A stretch of DNA of 64,000 bases from Eutreptiella sp. 'Long Island Sound 2002' (taxonomy: Eukaryota; Euglenozoa; Euglenophyceae; Eutreptiales; Eutreptiaceae): assembly GCA_964036045.1 (NCBI GenBank), contig OZ038381.1, forward strand, positions 65,906,242 to 65,970,241, written 5' to 3'. The notes beneath the pieces were generated by a model. It did no database searches, was not told the DNA's origin, and saw nothing but the letters and a program-made list of their open reading frames with translations. A program made the position numbers and the translations under genes. How positions within the stretch are numbered: position 1 is the stretch's first letter; the number at the start of each line of letters is the position of its first letter. Of this stretch, positions 1 to 11,969 are shown in pieces.

Positions 1-977
1 CATCCAATTTTTTCAGACGTTCAGAATCGATTGTCGACTTCGAGGTCGCCGCACTAGATATGATGCATTTCGAGTGGTCCTACATTTTTCCCCGATCACG
101 AATCAACCTTCCTTTTGTTGTCTCCTTCCTTTTTCTTGGAGATATAGGCGAAACAAAATTGATTCGTGAGGCCACTTTGAAAGGTTATATCTCCGGCTGA
201 CGGCGAGGTATTCCAATTTTGAGGCTTGGGTTGGAACTGCCTTGGTCTCAACTTAATTAAAGAAGCATCAAACGCCTTGGATGTGTACAGATGCCCGGTG
301 TAGCAAGGGATAATGGTCAACAGGGTAGAAAGGGATATATAACTCTTGGACCATGCAACCGAATATTTTAATGCGACTTTCGAGTGTACCGCATGAGTGT
401 TGGTGTTGCATAGAAACTTTTCTTGGGTTCCTATGTATTTTTAAAGTGAAGTTACGTCGATGGAGGGGCATGGCACACCATGGTGGGAGCCACGTTTTGA
501 GGGTATGTGTTATATGCATGGTATGTGCTTCGCTATGCTCACACCCATGTTATATATCTCCGTTTGTAGGAAGATATGTGGAGTCATATGTGGCAAGGGC
601 TTCGCCCATGTCCGAATGGTGAGCTCCATAGCGCTAGGCTAAGTCTACCGCACATATAGTGCATGTGGGAGGGCTTACGGAGCGACCCACAAGCGCCACT
701 ATCAATTTTCCCATTTTCATGGTGCGTGTCGGGAGGAGGTTCGAAGGTGTCCCTATGCGTCCATGTGGGGATCCAAGTGGGGGGATTGTTTGCAAATGGT
801 CCCAAGCAATTGTGTTTTGAACCATAGGTTGATACCATGGGTGAGCGAAGTTATATACTATTGTGATTATCTTGAATTTGGCCACATGTGCATGTTTTTG
901 ACCTCATTTTATGCTCATTTTTGTATTTTATGTCCTCAACTGGTCGGCTAACAGTAGAGTGCCTAGAGATCCGTGAA
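1..977. other. Anonymous low-complexity sequence, no gene seen
   Basis: Only short overlapping frames are open on both strands and none shows a recognisable motif or coding bias. Phrases such as 'atgtgg' and 'gcttcgc' recur but do not build a clean tandem repeat. I see no RNA gene. It is probably old transposon-derived or intergenic DNA. Confidence 0.5.
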
Positions 978-1221
978 CTGAGCAGGGTTTTTTTTTGGTG
1001 CAGAAAGCTTTATTAGACCAGATGGCATGGGCACCAGCAGCCCGTTTTCTGTGATGGCAAAGATGGTTCTACCATAAATGCTCCACAGTGTGAGTCTCCT
1101 ACCTATCAGCTCTGGTTGGCGGTGTAGTGGACCACCATGGCTATCACGGGTAACGGGCTGCTGGTGCCCATGCCACCTGGTCTAATAAAATTTTCTGCAC
1201 CAAAAAAAAAACCCTGCTCAG
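978..1221. mobile_element. Foldback / MITE-like element with ~70-bp terminal inverted repeats
   Basis: The left arm (978-1046, starting CTGAGCAGGG, then a T-run and GGTGCAGAAA) is repeated as its reverse complement in the right arm (1152-1221, ending CCCTGCTCAG) with only a few mismatches. Weaker pairing continues inward to about 1070 and 1130. The centre has no coding capacity. The size and long inverted termini fit a MITE or foldback element. Flanking bases (left 'gtgaa', right 'aagt') do not give a convincing target duplication. Transcribed RNA would form a long hairpin. Confidence 0.7.
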
Positions 1222-1347
1222 AAGTTTGAAAAACAATCAGCAAGCACACAGGCAGCACAAACAGGGCAAGCAGAACACAAAAAAATCTGTGAGTCTGTTT
1301 TGAACCGACCCACTGTGCTGACAACCCTTAAGCTAATGTACAGATTG

Positions 1348-1612
1348 TGTAATGGTCTTGTCCTTGGTTTGATTTTGATCATCCTTGTCGAAATCCTTCA
1401 TTTTGATCTATCTCCTTCTAACGTCTGCGAAGCACTCAAGAACAATAACCAAAACTTAATATCATCCCGTCAATCTGTACAAACATTTTGAATGTAAAAT
1501 ACATACCTAAATTCTGCTTTCTGATATGCCTACTTTATTCTGATCTTGCCTATGCTACGCATGCGCGACACACGCGATCGCACTAGCGATCTTTACTCTG
1601 TGTCCTAATACA
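1348..1612. repeat. Left LTR of the 1348-4824 element
   Basis: Direct repeat matching 4561-4824 over its whole length with a handful of mismatches and one 1-2 base indel. It starts TGTAAT and ends AATACA. It contains the palindromic-looking stretch 'cgcgatcgcactagcgatc'. Confidence 0.75.
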
Positions 1613-1696
1613 CTCCCTTCCCAAGCTATTTGCTGGGGTCTACCTCAGCAAATGGCTGACTAAGGAAAATAGACACTCAGATCTTTACACTAGTGT

Positions 1697-1721
1697 GGGG
1701 GGGGGGGGGGGGGGGGGGGGG
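1697..1721. repeat. Poly-G tract (25 G)
   Basis: Uninterrupted run of about 25 G residues inside the non-autonomous LTR element. The exact length is likely to be unreliable in any assembly. Confidence 0.9.
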
Positions 1722-4140
1722 CTGAGCTGCTGTAGACAGCCCAACGCAGGGTGTCAAACAAAAAAGTCAAACACACACCCCAAAAAATTTTTTACTGTGG
1801 CGTGCTGCAGGACTGAAGTACACTGCAGCCCTACGTACTAGTTAGAGTGGAGGTGGGGGTGGAACTGGGGGCCTGGACCACACTGCAATCTACAATACTA
1901 ACCTGCCTACAAACAGAAACTGCCTGCAGCAATGGCTAAGCAGGCAATGCAGCATCAAAAGCCCCTTGGAAGAAAAAACAAAAGAGGGGGCTGTCAGAAA
2001 ATCTTTAACAATTTTCTGCCTGCCTGTAAAAAGGTTAGCTAATGTACAAAATCCCTGCCTGCCCTGCAGCATACACAGCAAGTGGACTGGTGGTTCTGTT
2101 GTTGATCTCAGTCGTGCAGTGCAAAAAGAAAAACCTGAAATACTCTACAAAACCCATTAACCTGCACCTGATTAGGCTTCGGTCCTGCCCCGAATTCAGG
2201 ACCCTTCATTGATATCCACTTGCTGGTGCTGCAAAGACAAAGAGGAACTGAACATACATATCATATAAAAAGAACGACGACGTGTCAATCTTCAGTCATA
2301 CCTGAAAACAATCTTTATCCAACACTGCTGATACCCACTTCTGTTGACCCGACCTGCATGAACGCACAGAGGTGAGAAAATACACACACCCAAACGACAA
2401 CTATGCCAATGCGCACGATGTATAAAAACGCAAACGAAACCACTGACATTCAAACTGAAAATTTTTTATCATTATATCCTGTTCTGTAACGCGTAACCGT
2501 ACTTCTGTAATCGATAATATAAACTAAACAGGCTGAATTCAAGCAAATCGCGTGAGCGCATTGACACCCCGCACGCACGCACAAATGCTCACACCAACCA
2601 TACCTGAAAAGAATGAAAAAACACTTCAAACACAACACAAAAATACATCACAGAAAAAAATCCAAACTGAGAAACAGACTGGAAGAAAAAAGACTGGGCA
2701 ACACACAAAAACTGAACAAGAGGAATTAAAAGAGATACACTCCAATAACGGGTCATGTGAAAAAAATATTCAGGGAGCCTACACAGAAAAAAACAAACTG
2801 TGAAGCTGCCCGAGGCAGCGGTAACACTCCTGTCCACCTACGCCCCCGCGGGCAAACAGAGGCCGTGGCGAATCACCCGCCCGACCCGAGTAGGCGCCAT
2901 CCCCAGAAAAAGAATCGCCCTTCAACTCAGGGTGGGGTGTCCTGCCTTACCAACCCAAGGCCAGGACTGTCAGGAAAAGTGAAGGGCTTTAGAAGGCACC
3001 CAAGACCTAAAGGCTTTAAAGGCGCCTTGACGGCAGGACAATCCCTGCCTGCAGTGGGGGTTACTGTCTTACCTAAACGAGTGCTCGCTAAGCACAGGAC
3101 CAACCAAACAACAAACTGCCACTCACCGGCTAAAAAGAGAAAAAGTAGAAGTAGCGACCACCAACAACACAAACAGAAAATGAAAAAAACAAAGAGCAAG
3201 CAGAAGCACCGAAACTGGGTCGTGCGTGTTCGCCAAGGGCAAAGGGACACAACTGCAACCCAACAAACAACTCGAAGATGCCCAGAAAGACAGAAAAACA
3301 CTGAGATGAGAAAGATTGGCAAAAACTGCCAAAACAGAAGAAGGAAGGCAGGCCTGTCTACACGTATGCATATACAAACACACTGAAGGGTGAAAAACTC
3401 ACTCACTGCACACGGAGCACATACCCAAAATGTACATCAACTCATTTGAATCCGGATTCTTGGCTGTTCAATCTGCAAAGGCAGGAGCACAAAAGCCAGG
3501 GCGACAGAGACACGAACAAACGAAGCGAACACACAGCAGGCATGCAACACACAACACACGTGTAAACAGGACTTGTCCGCGTGTGCTCACCATTCGTGTT
3601 GCCTTGTGTTGCTCTTGGTCCACCTCTGCACAAACACACACACACAGAATCACAGAGCAGTACGAAAAAATAAACCCGTGACGAAGAAGCGAAACACGGT
3701 GAAGACAAAGCAGGCATGCAACAGTCGCCACACCTGAAACGTGTGCGTTGTTGCTCACCATACCCGCATCCCACTGCTCTCGTGCTGCCGCTCCCGTGAC
3801 ACGCTTGCGATGCTCTGCACCTGCAAAGCAGGAGTGGCACACAAAACGCAAAGCAGTGTCAAAATTTAATAATACAGTGACAACAGTCGCTGAAGCGAAC
3901 GAAGCAAACGACACAAAATGCAACACGACGCAAATTAAAAGGCTGGAAAGCAGCCAACACCAAAATTTACCCACTGTCACTCTCTGCCGTCCCTTGTCAA
4001 CGTCCACAGGCGCCTTCTCAGAAAGTGCCACCGGCGCCACCGCGGTCCAAAGCAACCTGGGCGCCCCACTGCTTACGACGGCGCTGTGAAGGGGCTGTCG
4101 AGGGGCTGTCTCACCAGACCTGGCGCTAACCAAGGCACTG

Positions 4141-4222
4141 TAGGCGCCCCATTCCTGCTGACGGCGGTGACCAACGCGCTGTAGGCGCCCCATTCCTGCT
4201 GACGGCGGTGACCATCGCGCTG
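4141..4222. repeat. 41-bp tandem duplication with ggcgcc motifs
   Basis: The 41-bp unit beginning taggcgccccattcctgctg occurs twice head to tail (4141 and 4182), with a diverged relative upstream and many further ggcgc motifs through about 4500. Short palindromes (ggcgcc) give local hairpin potential. It lies within the interior of the non-autonomous LTR element. Confidence 0.7.
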
Positions 4223-4560
4223 TTTCGCCCTCCTGGCGCCCAACAAAGTGCCGTTATTGATGAAGGAGCCGTCAACTCCTTCTGGCGGCGCTCCTATCAG
4301 CGCCCTACTTCTGCTCGTGGCGGTCTGCACGGCGCAGTCGTTGATGAAGGCGCTGTCAGCACCTCACTGCCTTCTGGCAGCGCTCCCATCAGCGCCGTCC
4401 TGGTTCTGCTCATGGCGGCTTGTACAGCGCAGACGCTCACAGCACTGTAGGCGCTATGCAATTGCCCTTGGCGCCGATGTGGATCCTTGGCGCCGTACTC
4501 GTCCAACGTCGCAGCAAGCACGCACAGCATAAGCAAGACCTCTTTTTCGATTGACGGGAT

Positions 4561-4824
4561 TGTAATGGTCTTGTCCTTGGTTTGATTTTGATCATCCTTG
4601 TCGAAATCCTTCATTTTGATCTATCTCCTTCTAACGTCTGCGAAGCACTCAAAACAATAACCAAAACTTAATATCATCCCGTCAATCTGTACAAACATTT
4701 TGAATGTAAAATACATACCTAAATTATGCTTTCTGATATGCCTACTTTATTCTGATCTGGCCTATGCTACGCATGCGCGACACACGCGATCGCACTAGCG
4801 ATCTTTACTCTGTGTCCTATTACA
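4561..4824. repeat. Right LTR of the 1348-4824 element
   Basis: Partner of 1348-1612. It starts TGTAAT and ends ATTACA, and is followed by ATTG, which also precedes the left LTR. Confidence 0.75.
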
Positions 4825-6300
4825 ATTGCTGCTGCATTTGCTTCATTGACTTAAATTACTTCTCAGCTTCATGATGGTTCATCAGTACTCCGGCTCTGCA
4901 ATGCTGAAAGATAGCAGAGCACAAAAGCAGGAGTCCTGACACGTGGAGGGGGGGTGTGACGGGTTATGCGCAGCACGGGGCTGCCCGCAGCCAGATCGCG
5001 ATCCTGTAGCTTAGGATGCGTCGCGCGGGTGCAGAAGTAAAGGATTTTACGCTGATGAAAAGTGCTGTTTTATATTCAAATTTCTGTTTCTACATCAGGG
5101 TATTTGGAACTATGAAAGGACTTCGACAATTTCAATGATTTCAACTTTGATCCAAGATTGTGGAGAGTTGGACCAGCTTCATTGTAAGTTGCTCGCCTTT
5201 AGTTCCTTCCTTCCTTCCTTTGTTCTCGCCTTCCTCTCGTCCCCGGTCCTGTGTCGGGGGACTAGCAGGACCCGAGCCATCGCGAATAGGAGTGCCCACT
5301 TTGGAAGGCTAAAGTAGCCATAAAATTTTGCTTTTCAAAAGATATGGGTAGTCGATCCACCATTTGGTATGCTATAATCGCCAAATACACATTCCAATCG
5401 TACCTTACCGATTCCGTTCCTTGAATTTCGCATGTCCATGTGCGTTTTGTATGTGAGCGGCCTTACCTCCCAACTAAAGACAACCACATTTGGAATCAGC
5501 GGCTTTCGGTGATCATTTTCAGCATGTTGCTGTTTTGGGACGTGCGGCCGCCGTATGGATTCGCCGGCCATCATTGTGTGGGATGCATCGGATGAGGCAA
5601 CATGAAAAGGTACTGCTGCCACTGTGGCCGTTATAAGATGCTAGACACATTCAGGAACTGTCGGGGTGTTCTGTGCCTCTTCCCCACGCCGCCGAAGACT
5701 AGGCCATTCTGGTGCCGCCATGGAGCTTGTGGCAGAATCGGATGTACCACACTGCGAGTCCTATGTCCCTCCAAAGCACATGCAAAGGTTTCGCTTATTG
5801 GCATTGAGGGAGCAATTGCCCAGCGGACGCGCAAGAGGTGTCGTGCTGTGCGTCAAACGAAATTGAAGGTGTTGCAGCGAATCTCACAATGCCGGTTGCC
5901 CACAAAGCCACTCGAAAAGGAACTCGCACTGACCCTAAAGCATTGCCGCCAGCGCTTCAACAAGTTCCAGTCTACCCACCAAGCTGTGTTGCATGCATTG
6001 CACAAGTCACGGACCATGTGTTGGAGGGACAGAAAACTGGGAATACGAATAAGGTAAGTTGAGCGAAATGGTAAAGGCCTTCCTTGATGGTTCGAATGGA
6101 TAAAGGTGCCGCAGCAGAGTTCCGTGGTTGGATGGCTGAGAGAGGTGTAAATGAGGTCGTCCTGGGTAGGAATGTGGGCGCCAGGTTTTTTGGAGTCTTC
6201 TTTGTCTGTGCGCAAGTGTTGGTGAAACATGATCTGTTGGTGGAGTTCAGTAAGACCAAACCGCCCCGACGTGCTCATTTGGATCAGGTACTTCACACAG
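4825..6300. other. Anonymous sequence, no supportable gene
   Basis: Several short frames are open (for example 5602-6057 on the plus strand) but they overlap competing frames on both strands and show no domain. A small ccttccttcctt run lies near 5210. I see nothing else that can be named. Confidence 0.4.
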
Positions 6301-6439
6301 TGGTTTTACCCGGTTTAACCAGTCAAAACACATTTATTTGGAAAGCCTGAACTACATCAAGAAGCAGCAGGAGCAAGCAGGAGCACAAACAAAACATTAT
6401 CATCAAAGCAATCAACAGTGAAAGCCTGTTCTAACCTTC

Positions 6440-6450
6440 TGGTAGCAGAC
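6440..6450 (+). promoter_or_regulatory. Primer-binding site, initiator-Met tRNA type
   Basis: TGGTAGCAGAC lies about 95 bp before the gag ATG. TGGTAGCAGAG is what the 3' end of an animal-type initiator methionine tRNA (ending CTACCA) would pair with. The equivalent site in element C is at 26036. By this logic the LTR ends at about 6439. Confidence 0.55.
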
Positions 6451-6535
6451 ATTTTCAGTCTTTGCGTACCTGCAACCCCGTGCAGTACAACCAGTACGTC
6501 GAGACTGACTCCACTGAAGGGCGAAGAAATATAAT

Positions 6536-9079
6536 ATGGACACCAAGGACACAAACGAGACGACAGCGCCCTCAGTGGCACCAGCCAAGCCAGCGCCAGC
6601 GCCCAGACCTGCTGGTGCATTTGAACCTGAGGAGCCTGTACCTTCAGTGCCCTTAAGTGGGCTGGGGGATGATTCCTTGGAGGGCTTGAGAGCTGCCTTC
6701 AGTGGACTATCCGTTGGACGACCTGAAGGCAAAGAGAAGGAGAAGGGGAAGCAAGCAGACGACATGGGAGCCGAAGACGTAGATCCTGGAGATGGACACG
6801 AACCAGCCGACGAGGTGCCCTTCGAGGACAAACCTGTTGAGAGTGCGCCGAGCGCCTCAGATTACCCTGCAGTACCCTCTCCAACAACCACTACACTACC
6901 AGCCACACATCCAACTACATCCTCACCCACAACCACTCCACCTATGGCTGAGGGTCTAGGCTTTACTGGTATGCCCTAACCCACCTATGGTGTGACTCCA
7001 GCCGCGACTGTGCCACCGATGGCAACTGCAGTCAGCGAACCAATGGCATCCAGCTCCACCTACACCGGTGTCCCTGAGCTTATGGCGCGCCGCTATGAGG
7101 ATGGCTATCACCGACCCGTGGCAGCCGTGTACATGACTGGGATACCTGGCTATGCGGCACCCGAGCCTGGCTATACTATCCCAGCACCTGGTGTCACTTC
7201 TCTGAGTGGCCTACGTGGCCCTGAGTCTTGTGTCGGAAGGAGTAGAGGATCTGGAAGATCCTCAAACAGATCCCTGATGCAGTCGGAGATACCAGAGGCT
7301 CTTCGAGGAGCCACTTCTGAAATAGTTGGTGATCTAACTCAAGAAATTCGGGCCGAATTGGAGCCCCTGATGCCTCCCCAAGCCTCACCTACCACCGTGG
7401 GAGTTTCACCTCATCGTCTACAAGCCAATCATTTGGTGGCGGGACTGACGAACACCCTGGGAAGCTTGAGGAGCCGACCTATGCCGACCCCTGCTGTGAT
7501 ACCAAGGAGCCCTTTCATACCAAGAACGGCCCAGCCTCCCTACAGCCATGTGGAGAACTCCACGCGAGCCGAGCTGGACCGGTTGGGGTGGACAGCCCTA
7601 AGGGCTATGGTCGAAGTTGAGCCATACGGCTCCAGTGACCTGGGTGGAGATCCTTCTGATGATGAGCAGCCATCTATGACGTCCGCTTCACCCTCTGAGG
7701 ACGATCACCATGAGGACCCCGTGAACCGGAGCGGCAAGGAGAAGAAGAAAAAGAGGAAGACCAAGCGCCATGAGGGATGCAGGTCCCAGGAGGCTAAGGC
7801 TATAGCCACCTCCAAGATCGTGGTGAACTTGCCGGAGATCATGGGGAAGAACCTCAGCAAGCTCGCTCAGAACTTTGGCCGGTTCCTGAGGATGACCGGC
7901 CGAACCTGTAATAGTTGGCGGGTGAAGTGCGATCTGCTCCTGCAGTGCTGCAAGACGAAGTACCTGGAGAAGCAGGTCAAGCAGATCGTGACGAAGTCTG
8001 CCACCTTCGCCGACGTGTTGGTTGCCCTGGAGAGGCAGTATCCTACCTATGAGACCGACCTCTCCATCAGGGCCGAGATCCAGAACGTGGCTGTGCTGCC
8101 TAACAACCCCAAGCCTGACAGGATTTCCGAGCTGCTTGCCGACTTGGACGACTGGGTAGGGCGACTGACGCCCGGTTCCTACGGCAGCGACGAGCTGCTA
8201 TTCCCGTTAGTGGCCAAGCTCCCACCAGAACTGTGGGATGAATGCCGGGCAAGGGCAGAGCGCAAGGCGAGAGCCCTCAACTACGAGGACCTGTCTGTGC
8301 TACGTTTGGAGCTGGCTCTGGAGAAAGAAAGCGACGGGCACCTGAACGTCTACCGTCCTGGAGGAGGCGGCTCGGGGAGCCAAGGCCGTGGGTACCAAGG
8401 ACACCGACCTGGACAGGGGACCACCTCCAAAAATGCTCGTATCATGAGCAATGTCCAGGACCTCTTGTGGCGTGTTGCCAGAGATGAGCAAGGCTCCCTG
8501 CTTCACGCCCCTGACTGCGACCAGCGGGACTGCTTCGAGGTCCAGAGGAAAAAGCAGGAGACCAACACCGGCGGCAAGGCCAAGCTGCCGGACCACTACA
8601 GGTGCACAATCACCTGCGCATTCTGTGGTAAGAGGAGGCACTACGAGGACAGGTTCTACCACAAGCAACGCCTCTCGGCGAAGCTTAACACCGAGAACGC
8701 CAGTGGCAAGGGCAGTGGCAAGGGCAACGCCAACAAGGACAGTGGCCAAGGCAGGTCCAAGGGCAATGGCAAAGGCCAAGGTGGTAAAGGCAAAGGTGGA
8801 CGACGAGTCTCTGACCGCAAGCCGGACAAGGACAAGAACGCGAACCCGTCCGGAGAGAACCCCAATACTACGCCATGGGGGAACTCTGAGCTCTCTGGTG
8901 GGCAACCAAACACGGGACCTACGAGCCGTTCCCAGACACAAGCCCAACAAGAACAAGGGCCTAAGCGTCCCAACGAAGATGGGGACCAGTCCAACGCCAG
9001 CAAACGATCCCGATTCATGCGCATGGCACGGAAACTTCAGAAGAAGGGTTTTGAAGAGGCCTGCCCCGTGGAGTTCTGA
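6536..9079 (+). pseudogene. gag: Gag of element F, one premature stop, altered zinc knuckle
   Basis: Structural polyprotein of an LTR retrotransposon. The chosen ATG (6536) opens a Pro/Thr-rich N-terminus. The frame is broken by TAA at 6977-6979, where element C has sense codons, then resumes in another frame with a matching sequence from 6992 to 9079. The conserved core (about 7810-8330) has the helical Gag region around 'QCCKTKYLEKQVKQIVTKSA'. A CCHC knuckle is expected at about 8620-8660 and reads C-x2-C-x4-H-x4-F: the last cysteine, present in C, has become Phe. A Gly/Lys-rich basic tail follows. The final TGA (9077-9079, context TGA CAG) sits at the gag/protease boundary and is shared with C, so it may be a readthrough stop. 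Overall a decayed gene. Confidence 0.75.
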
Positions 9080-9418
9080 CAGGGACGCTCAGCGGGACCT
9101 ACAGATCTGGTGTTCTGGGTACGTATCCGTCTTGGGGGACGTGAATACCTGGGGGTACTGGATACTGGGGCCACTATATCTATTGTGGCCCAGAAAAGTT
9201 TACCTAGTGGGGACCTGAAGAACATCATGCCTACCGCAGCCATCTGCATTGGAGATGGGCATGTGGTGCACCGTTGTGGAGACTGTGAGGTCGAAGTGCC
9301 TATGGGATCTAGAAGCATTGCCCATCGGTTCTACGTGATGGACACCGAAGCCTTGGACTTTGTACTGGGGACCGGCTTCTTCGTCGAGCACTACCAGATC
9401 CTATTGCTCACCCTGTAA
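9080..9418 (+). pseudogene. pro: Retropepsin (protease) fragment of element F, 3'-truncated
   Basis: It continues in the same frame as gag directly after the TGA. It contains the aspartic protease signature 'LDTGATISIV' (about residue 30) and then follows the C protein up to 'DFVLGT'. A TAA ends the frame at 9418, where C has a CAA-type codon, and homology to pol is lost immediately after. No ATG is needed if the boundary stop is read through. The active-site Asp-Thr-Gly is intact although the element is dead. Confidence 0.75.
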
Positions 9419-10904
9419 TGAAGGTCCGTAGCACCGGCCCCTGCCATTGTGCGGGCCCTACCGCCTATTCCCGATCTTTCCATCATCTTCCCCGTGACAC
9501 CCAACGTCCTAGATCTCACCAATGCTTCCATGCTTACCAATCACCAATTTCCCAATCCCAAAAATGTCCCACAAACACACCCCTTGGCAACCCTTGGCAA
9601 TGAAAATCCAAATACGTGATCCACCAATTCAAATTGAGGAAGGTGTTGGGGACAGAGGCACTTGGGTCCATCAATACATGAAAGTCATGGTGAAGGGAAC
9701 AAACAATGACAATGTCGGGCAAAGGAGTTGAGAGGTACAAATGGAGGTGCAGCCCTGGAATAAGATATGCGATTATCGAAGACGATGTTGCATCCCTACT
9801 CCAAGAATCGATTTATAGACCATGCACACTCGAACTATGCGTCCCGTTATGGACGTATGACGCCATGCCCACACAATCCCGATACAACGGCTTGAGAAGA
9901 CTCATTGGTTCACAAATGATCATGCATGACACAATGACATCGATATGGTCCAATAGGTGTATGGCAACACAGAAAGGAAAGCACATAAACCGCAATGGCA
10001 TCATTGGATTCCTCGCGAAGCTTGAACAGGAATGGCCCATCCCTACCCTTGCCCACAAGACCGTAAAATGGAGTAAACAACATGGGTTCCAAACATAAGG
10101 AATGTTCTCACCGTTGATCAACCATGACACCATGGCCTCCATGAACACAAAGTACGGAAAGGCCACATACATGACTTGCCCACCCTCGTGAGTCACCAAT
10201 GTGTACATATGAAGAACTTTCAAAGAGGATCACTAAATATGAGTCGGGAGAGTGACCTCACTGCAATGGCAAACACTATTTGTCAGCCGGCATCTGTGAC
10301 ATATATATTGTCATGATGGCAGTGCTTCGGTACTCCACACCGGACGCCGGGTGCCCGTCACTCAGCAATGTCATACACCATGGCCAGCACGTGAATAGGC
10401 TTGACGGGTTTACTTGCTGCTTGCAAAGAAGACATCAAGAAGCGCCAGCCCACCAAACCTCACATGTTTAGTGTGTGCTACATACCAATTGCTGGGCTCC
10501 CCACGGTTAGAGTGTCGCGAACCAAAGACATGCGTAGAAAAGCCAACACACAACATATGTCTCATGCCCCCACATCCTTGGACATGCCACTCGGTCCCAT
10601 CACTTGTTGCCTAATTGCTTGGGACCCGATGGCATAAGCAACCACAATCGTCATGTGCATTAGAAACCATCCACACATGAACAAGTGAAATCAGTATTGC
10701 CTTTTTGCATGTTCGTGTGGCACCGAACCAATTCAATGCATGCTACTTGGAGAGAGATTGGGTAAGAAAATTGGATAAGCACATGCCCGGGGTCACATGT
10801 AGAGACCTAGACCCGGCCCGCAGAGTGAGTGCACAAAGAGAGGTATCCCTGGTCCAATGAAAGCACATCCATGTGAGATTGTCCCATCCCAAAGAGAAGT
10901 AGCC

Positions 10905-11075
10905 CTGCCTCGAAGAGAGATGGTCCCGTCCCAATCCAAGCCTTGAGAGAGATGGTCCCACCCGAATCCATGCCCGGAGAGAGAACCTAACCAATTCATG
11001 GCCCAGGAGGGAGAACCCAACGAATCCATGGCCCAGGAGGTAGAGCCTAACCAATCCATGGCCGAGGAGAGAACC
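10905..11075. repeat. Degenerate minisatellite, ~30-33-bp unit
   Basis: Imperfect tandem copies of a unit built from 'aatccatggcccaggaggga' and 'gagaacctaacc', five to six copies, decaying into related 'gagagatggtcccgtccc' units on the left. Confidence 0.6.
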
Positions 11076-11969
11076 TCCCCAAAACCCAATCCCAAGAGCA
11101 TGCATATGGAGAGAGAGTCTCGCCTAGCCATGAGTCAGGAGAACAATCAAGCACTTGGAGTGAGAATCCCCAACCCTGACCGACAGTTGTCCCTATATCC
11201 AATTGCCAAATTAAGTGAACTCATGCCCTATTGCTTGCTGCTAAGAGAAGGATAGTGGATCACCAAGAATGTTTGACAAATGATATGAATTCAACGAAGG
11301 TCACCAGAGTAAGACGGCAAAAGAGAGGTTAACAACCAGGGCATAAGTGCAATTCTCCACCTTTAGCATGTTCACCCATTGCACGTGCACACAACATGTC
11401 CAACACACACAATCACCAAAGATTCACCCTCTTTGATTCCATGGGAGATGAAGTTGTCATGACATATGCGAAGCAAACAAATGATAAGCCAAGGAATGAG
11501 GAATTGCTTTGCCTTGCGGAGCAACGACCGAGTTACTTTCTTCCCTTCCGGTGCGCCTACCTCAGCCACATCCACTTCCACTTCACTTCGACTAGGACTC
11601 CTCCAGCTTACAAGGACTCATGATCCCCCATACACGTAGGCGTGGCACTGCCGAAGCAGATGCGCCCATTAACGTGTACCAGTCGGTGACCGATAGCCGG
11701 TGTGGGCGGATCGAACCACACCAGAGTTTAGCCAGACTTGAATTCGGGCCTCCTATCTTCCACTGGAGTCGCCCTAGCTTCCAATTCGTTTCCATTTCCG
11801 TAACAGGATAGAACTAACACTATTAGCACCCGTTGGGAAGAATTTACAAGCGATCGGCTCGCATTAAAGAACACAGAGCACGCGCACGCCAACAGGAACA
11901 CAAGAAGGGCGCGTGCACACACAGCAGGCCTGGTCTAAACTAGAAATGTGAAATTTGCCATCCTGTGAC

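Larger units (their letters stand above)
1348..4824. mobile_element. Non-autonomous LTR element (~3.5 kb, no coding capacity)
   Basis: Two near-identical direct repeats of about 265 bp (1348-1612 and 4561-4824) bound the unit. Each begins TGTAAT and ends A(A/T)TACA, the short TG...CA inverted termini of LTRs. The 4-bp string ATTG lies directly before the left copy (1344-1347) and after the right copy (4825-4828), a plausible target duplication. The roughly 2.95-kb interior is CA-rich and shows no gag, protease, RT or integrase motif in any frame. I did not find a clear primer-binding site or polypurine tract. It fits a LARD- or TRIM-like element mobilised in trans. Strand is not determined. 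Confidence 0.65.
6300..9418 (+). mobile_element. Truncated LTR retrotransposon F (same family as C)
   Basis: A primer-binding-site-like sequence at 6440-6450 is followed by a long gag frame and the first part of the protease. Over gag and protease the protein closely matches element C at 26.1-28.9 kb. Similarity stops just after the protease 'DFVLGT' segment, at about 9418, where C continues into pol. No RT, integrase or right LTR of this family follows. The left end is not defined: the bases before the PBS share only short stretches with C's LTR (agcagcaggag, acaaacaaaac). It is a 3'-truncated dead copy. Confidence 0.75.

Noticed and set aside
5602-6057. 151-codon Cys-rich frame as a zinc-finger gene
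   Set aside because: Cysteines show no regular spacing and strong competing frames exist on both strands; likely chance.
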